From positions 327,440-391,439 of the forward strand of contig CAJNDS010002320.1 of assembly GCA_905221605.1 (NCBI GenBank): a DNA stretch of 64,000 nt, given 5' to 3'. Below, piece by piece: positions 62,921 through 64,000 of the stretch; positions within the stretch are counted from its first letter, which is position 1; the number at the start of each line of letters is the position of its first letter. A model generated the notes under the pieces. That model had not been told where the DNA came from, ran no database searches, and was given only the letters and a program-made list of their open reading frames with translations. Position numbers and translations under genes: made by a program. This DNA is from Symbiodinium natans (Eukaryota > Sar > Dinophyceae > Suessiales > Symbiodiniaceae).

Positions 62921-63325
62921 AGGTGATGGAGGGTTGCGGCGTAGGCTGGCATGCGCGCTGGCACCGCCTTCCGGGCATTGTCGTCCAGTCCCTAACCCTA
63001 AACCCGAAACCCTCAACCCTAAACCCTAAACCCCAAACCCTAATCAAACGTAAGTTACGCAGGACCTGAAGCCCGTAAACCCGAATCGAGGGTGTAGGGT
63101 TTAGGGGTTAGGGTTCAGGGTGGGAACCCCCTACGCCATGAACCGCAGCACTCTGTTTGTGCGTTTCGGGGAGCACTAGACGGCTGGACGGTCTAGAGGG
63201 TTATGGCGTTGTGAGCTTCGGTTTGGGGGGGTTGAGGATTTAAGGTTCTTAGGGTTCGGCTCAGAGGGCTTCGGGTTTAGGGTTCAGGGTTTAGGGGATT
63301 AGGGGGGGCTTAACCCTAAATACCC

Positions 63326-63424
63326 TACCTGCGACCCTCTTTACCTGCAGTTTTATGGGTTATACCTGCTAATTAAGGGTAATTAGTTAATACTAAACTG
63401 TAGGTAAAAAGTGAGCCCCAGGTA
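63326..63424 (+). mobile_element. Family D element
   Basis: TACCTGCGACCCTCTTTACC at the left and AGGTAAAAAGTGAGCCCCAG at the right. Confidence 0.8.
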
Positions 63425-63546
63425 AACCCAACCCTATGAACCCTAAATAAACCCTATAAAAACTAATCTAATCCTTCTCTAAGCCCTAAACCCTAAACCC
63501 TAAACCCTAAACCCTAAACCCTAAACCCTAAACCCTAAACCCTAAG

Positions 63547-63594
63547 CCCGGACGATGAGGCGGATGCGGCCGCTGCCATCCGCCGGGCAGCGCT
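63547..63594 (+). CDS. Orphan exon (DDEADAAAAIRRAA)
   Basis: C array ending CCTAAG, then SPDDEADAAAAIRRAAL, then GTGACC. Acidic-alanine helix with basic end. Flanked right by a G array at 63620. No family. Confidence 0.45.
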
Positions 63595-64000
63595 GTGACC
63601 CTGAGCTTGAAGGGCTGAAGGGTTTAGGGTTTAGGGTTTAGGGTTTAGGGGCTTAAGGGTGTAAGAGCTTCATTGCTGATGGGTTCTGGGTTGAAGGGTT
63701 TAAGGGTTTAAGGGTTGAAGAGTTTCGGGGTTTGTTTTTTCGCGGGCCGGGAGTTGCAATGATCAGTGGATGCCAGGGTTCGGGTTGATACATCAAGGGT
63801 GGCGCACCGGACATGGCAGCAGGATGGAGGCCCCAAAACCCTGCACCCCAAAACCCTAAGCCCTAAAGCCCTCGAATTTGCCCAGAATGCCCTGCGACCC
63901 AAATTGGAAAAGATCAGCCCGAATGGCAGCCTCAAGCCCCGAACCCTAAACTTCAAGCCCCAAGCCTAAACCTTGAGCCCTTTGAATGCGGTGGGCGTCT

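Noticed and set aside
1-64000. Arrays as an assembly artefact (chimeric joining of telomeric reads)
   Set aside because: Unlikely as a general explanation because arrays fall inside introns of in-phase exons and inside known elements, and carry array-specific variants; raw long reads spanning several arrays would settle it.

Overview
This is a 64 kb piece of a nuclear eukaryotic genome. I infer a dinoflagellate, perhaps of the Symbiodinium/Suessiales type. The reasons are TTTAGGG-type repeats, short exons in very long repeat-filled introns, splice junctions that fit the dinoflagellate pattern (GT, GC or GA donors; acceptors AG followed by G), nearly all recognisable exons on one strand, a polytopic membrane protein with an SHSW motif of a kind I associate with dinoflagellates, ankyrin and MORN proteins, and palindromic intron-like elements. 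No rRNA, tRNA, CRISPR or prokaryotic operon was seen. The organism call is an inference; another TTTAGGG-bearing alga or alveolate cannot be excluded.

The window is dominated by well over a hundred arrays of TTTAGGG (G arrays) or CCCTAAA (C arrays), from a few units to about 280 bp, in both orientations, cutting the sequence into islands of about 60-250 bp. Many islands with a C array on the left and a G array on the right are 50-115 bp, GC-rich, start after an AG, end before GT (often the GT of GTTTAGGG), and have an open frame that reads like protein. Islands in the other arrangement (G then C) mostly hold short inverted-repeat elements. I read this as exons separated by introns whose two ends carry complementary telomere-like arms.

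Best genes: a polytopic membrane protein in four or five exons (2878-4607); the last exon of an RRM protein (17127-17330); a secreted ADP-ribosyl-cyclase-like protein fused to six MORN repeats (signal-peptide exon at 53899, large exon to 56383); and a run of ankyrin-repeat exons between 52.9 and 62.5 kb, two of which (57314-57385 and 58583-58663) join in phase into a textbook ankyrin unit across a 1.2 kb intron full of arrays and mobile elements. About twenty further orphan exons are listed with lower confidence. Minus-strand candidates lie at 20.4-20.6 and 32.7-33.4 kb.

Mobile elements: I name families A to J and M here, all small inverted-repeat (MITE-like) elements without coding capacity. 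Family E always starts GT and ends AG and forms an intron in two genes, so it looks like an introner. Several elements are interrupted by telomere-like arrays or by one another, giving a relative order of insertion. The segment 9.2-12.7 kb is duplicated, in the same order, in 13.1-19.6 kb, with different arrays and elements in each copy. The stretch 25.9-28.1 kb is a different compartment: A-run/C-rich minisatellite, a 105 bp satellite and an AT-rich degenerate satellite, with fragments again at 31.2, 32.2 and 34.5 kb.
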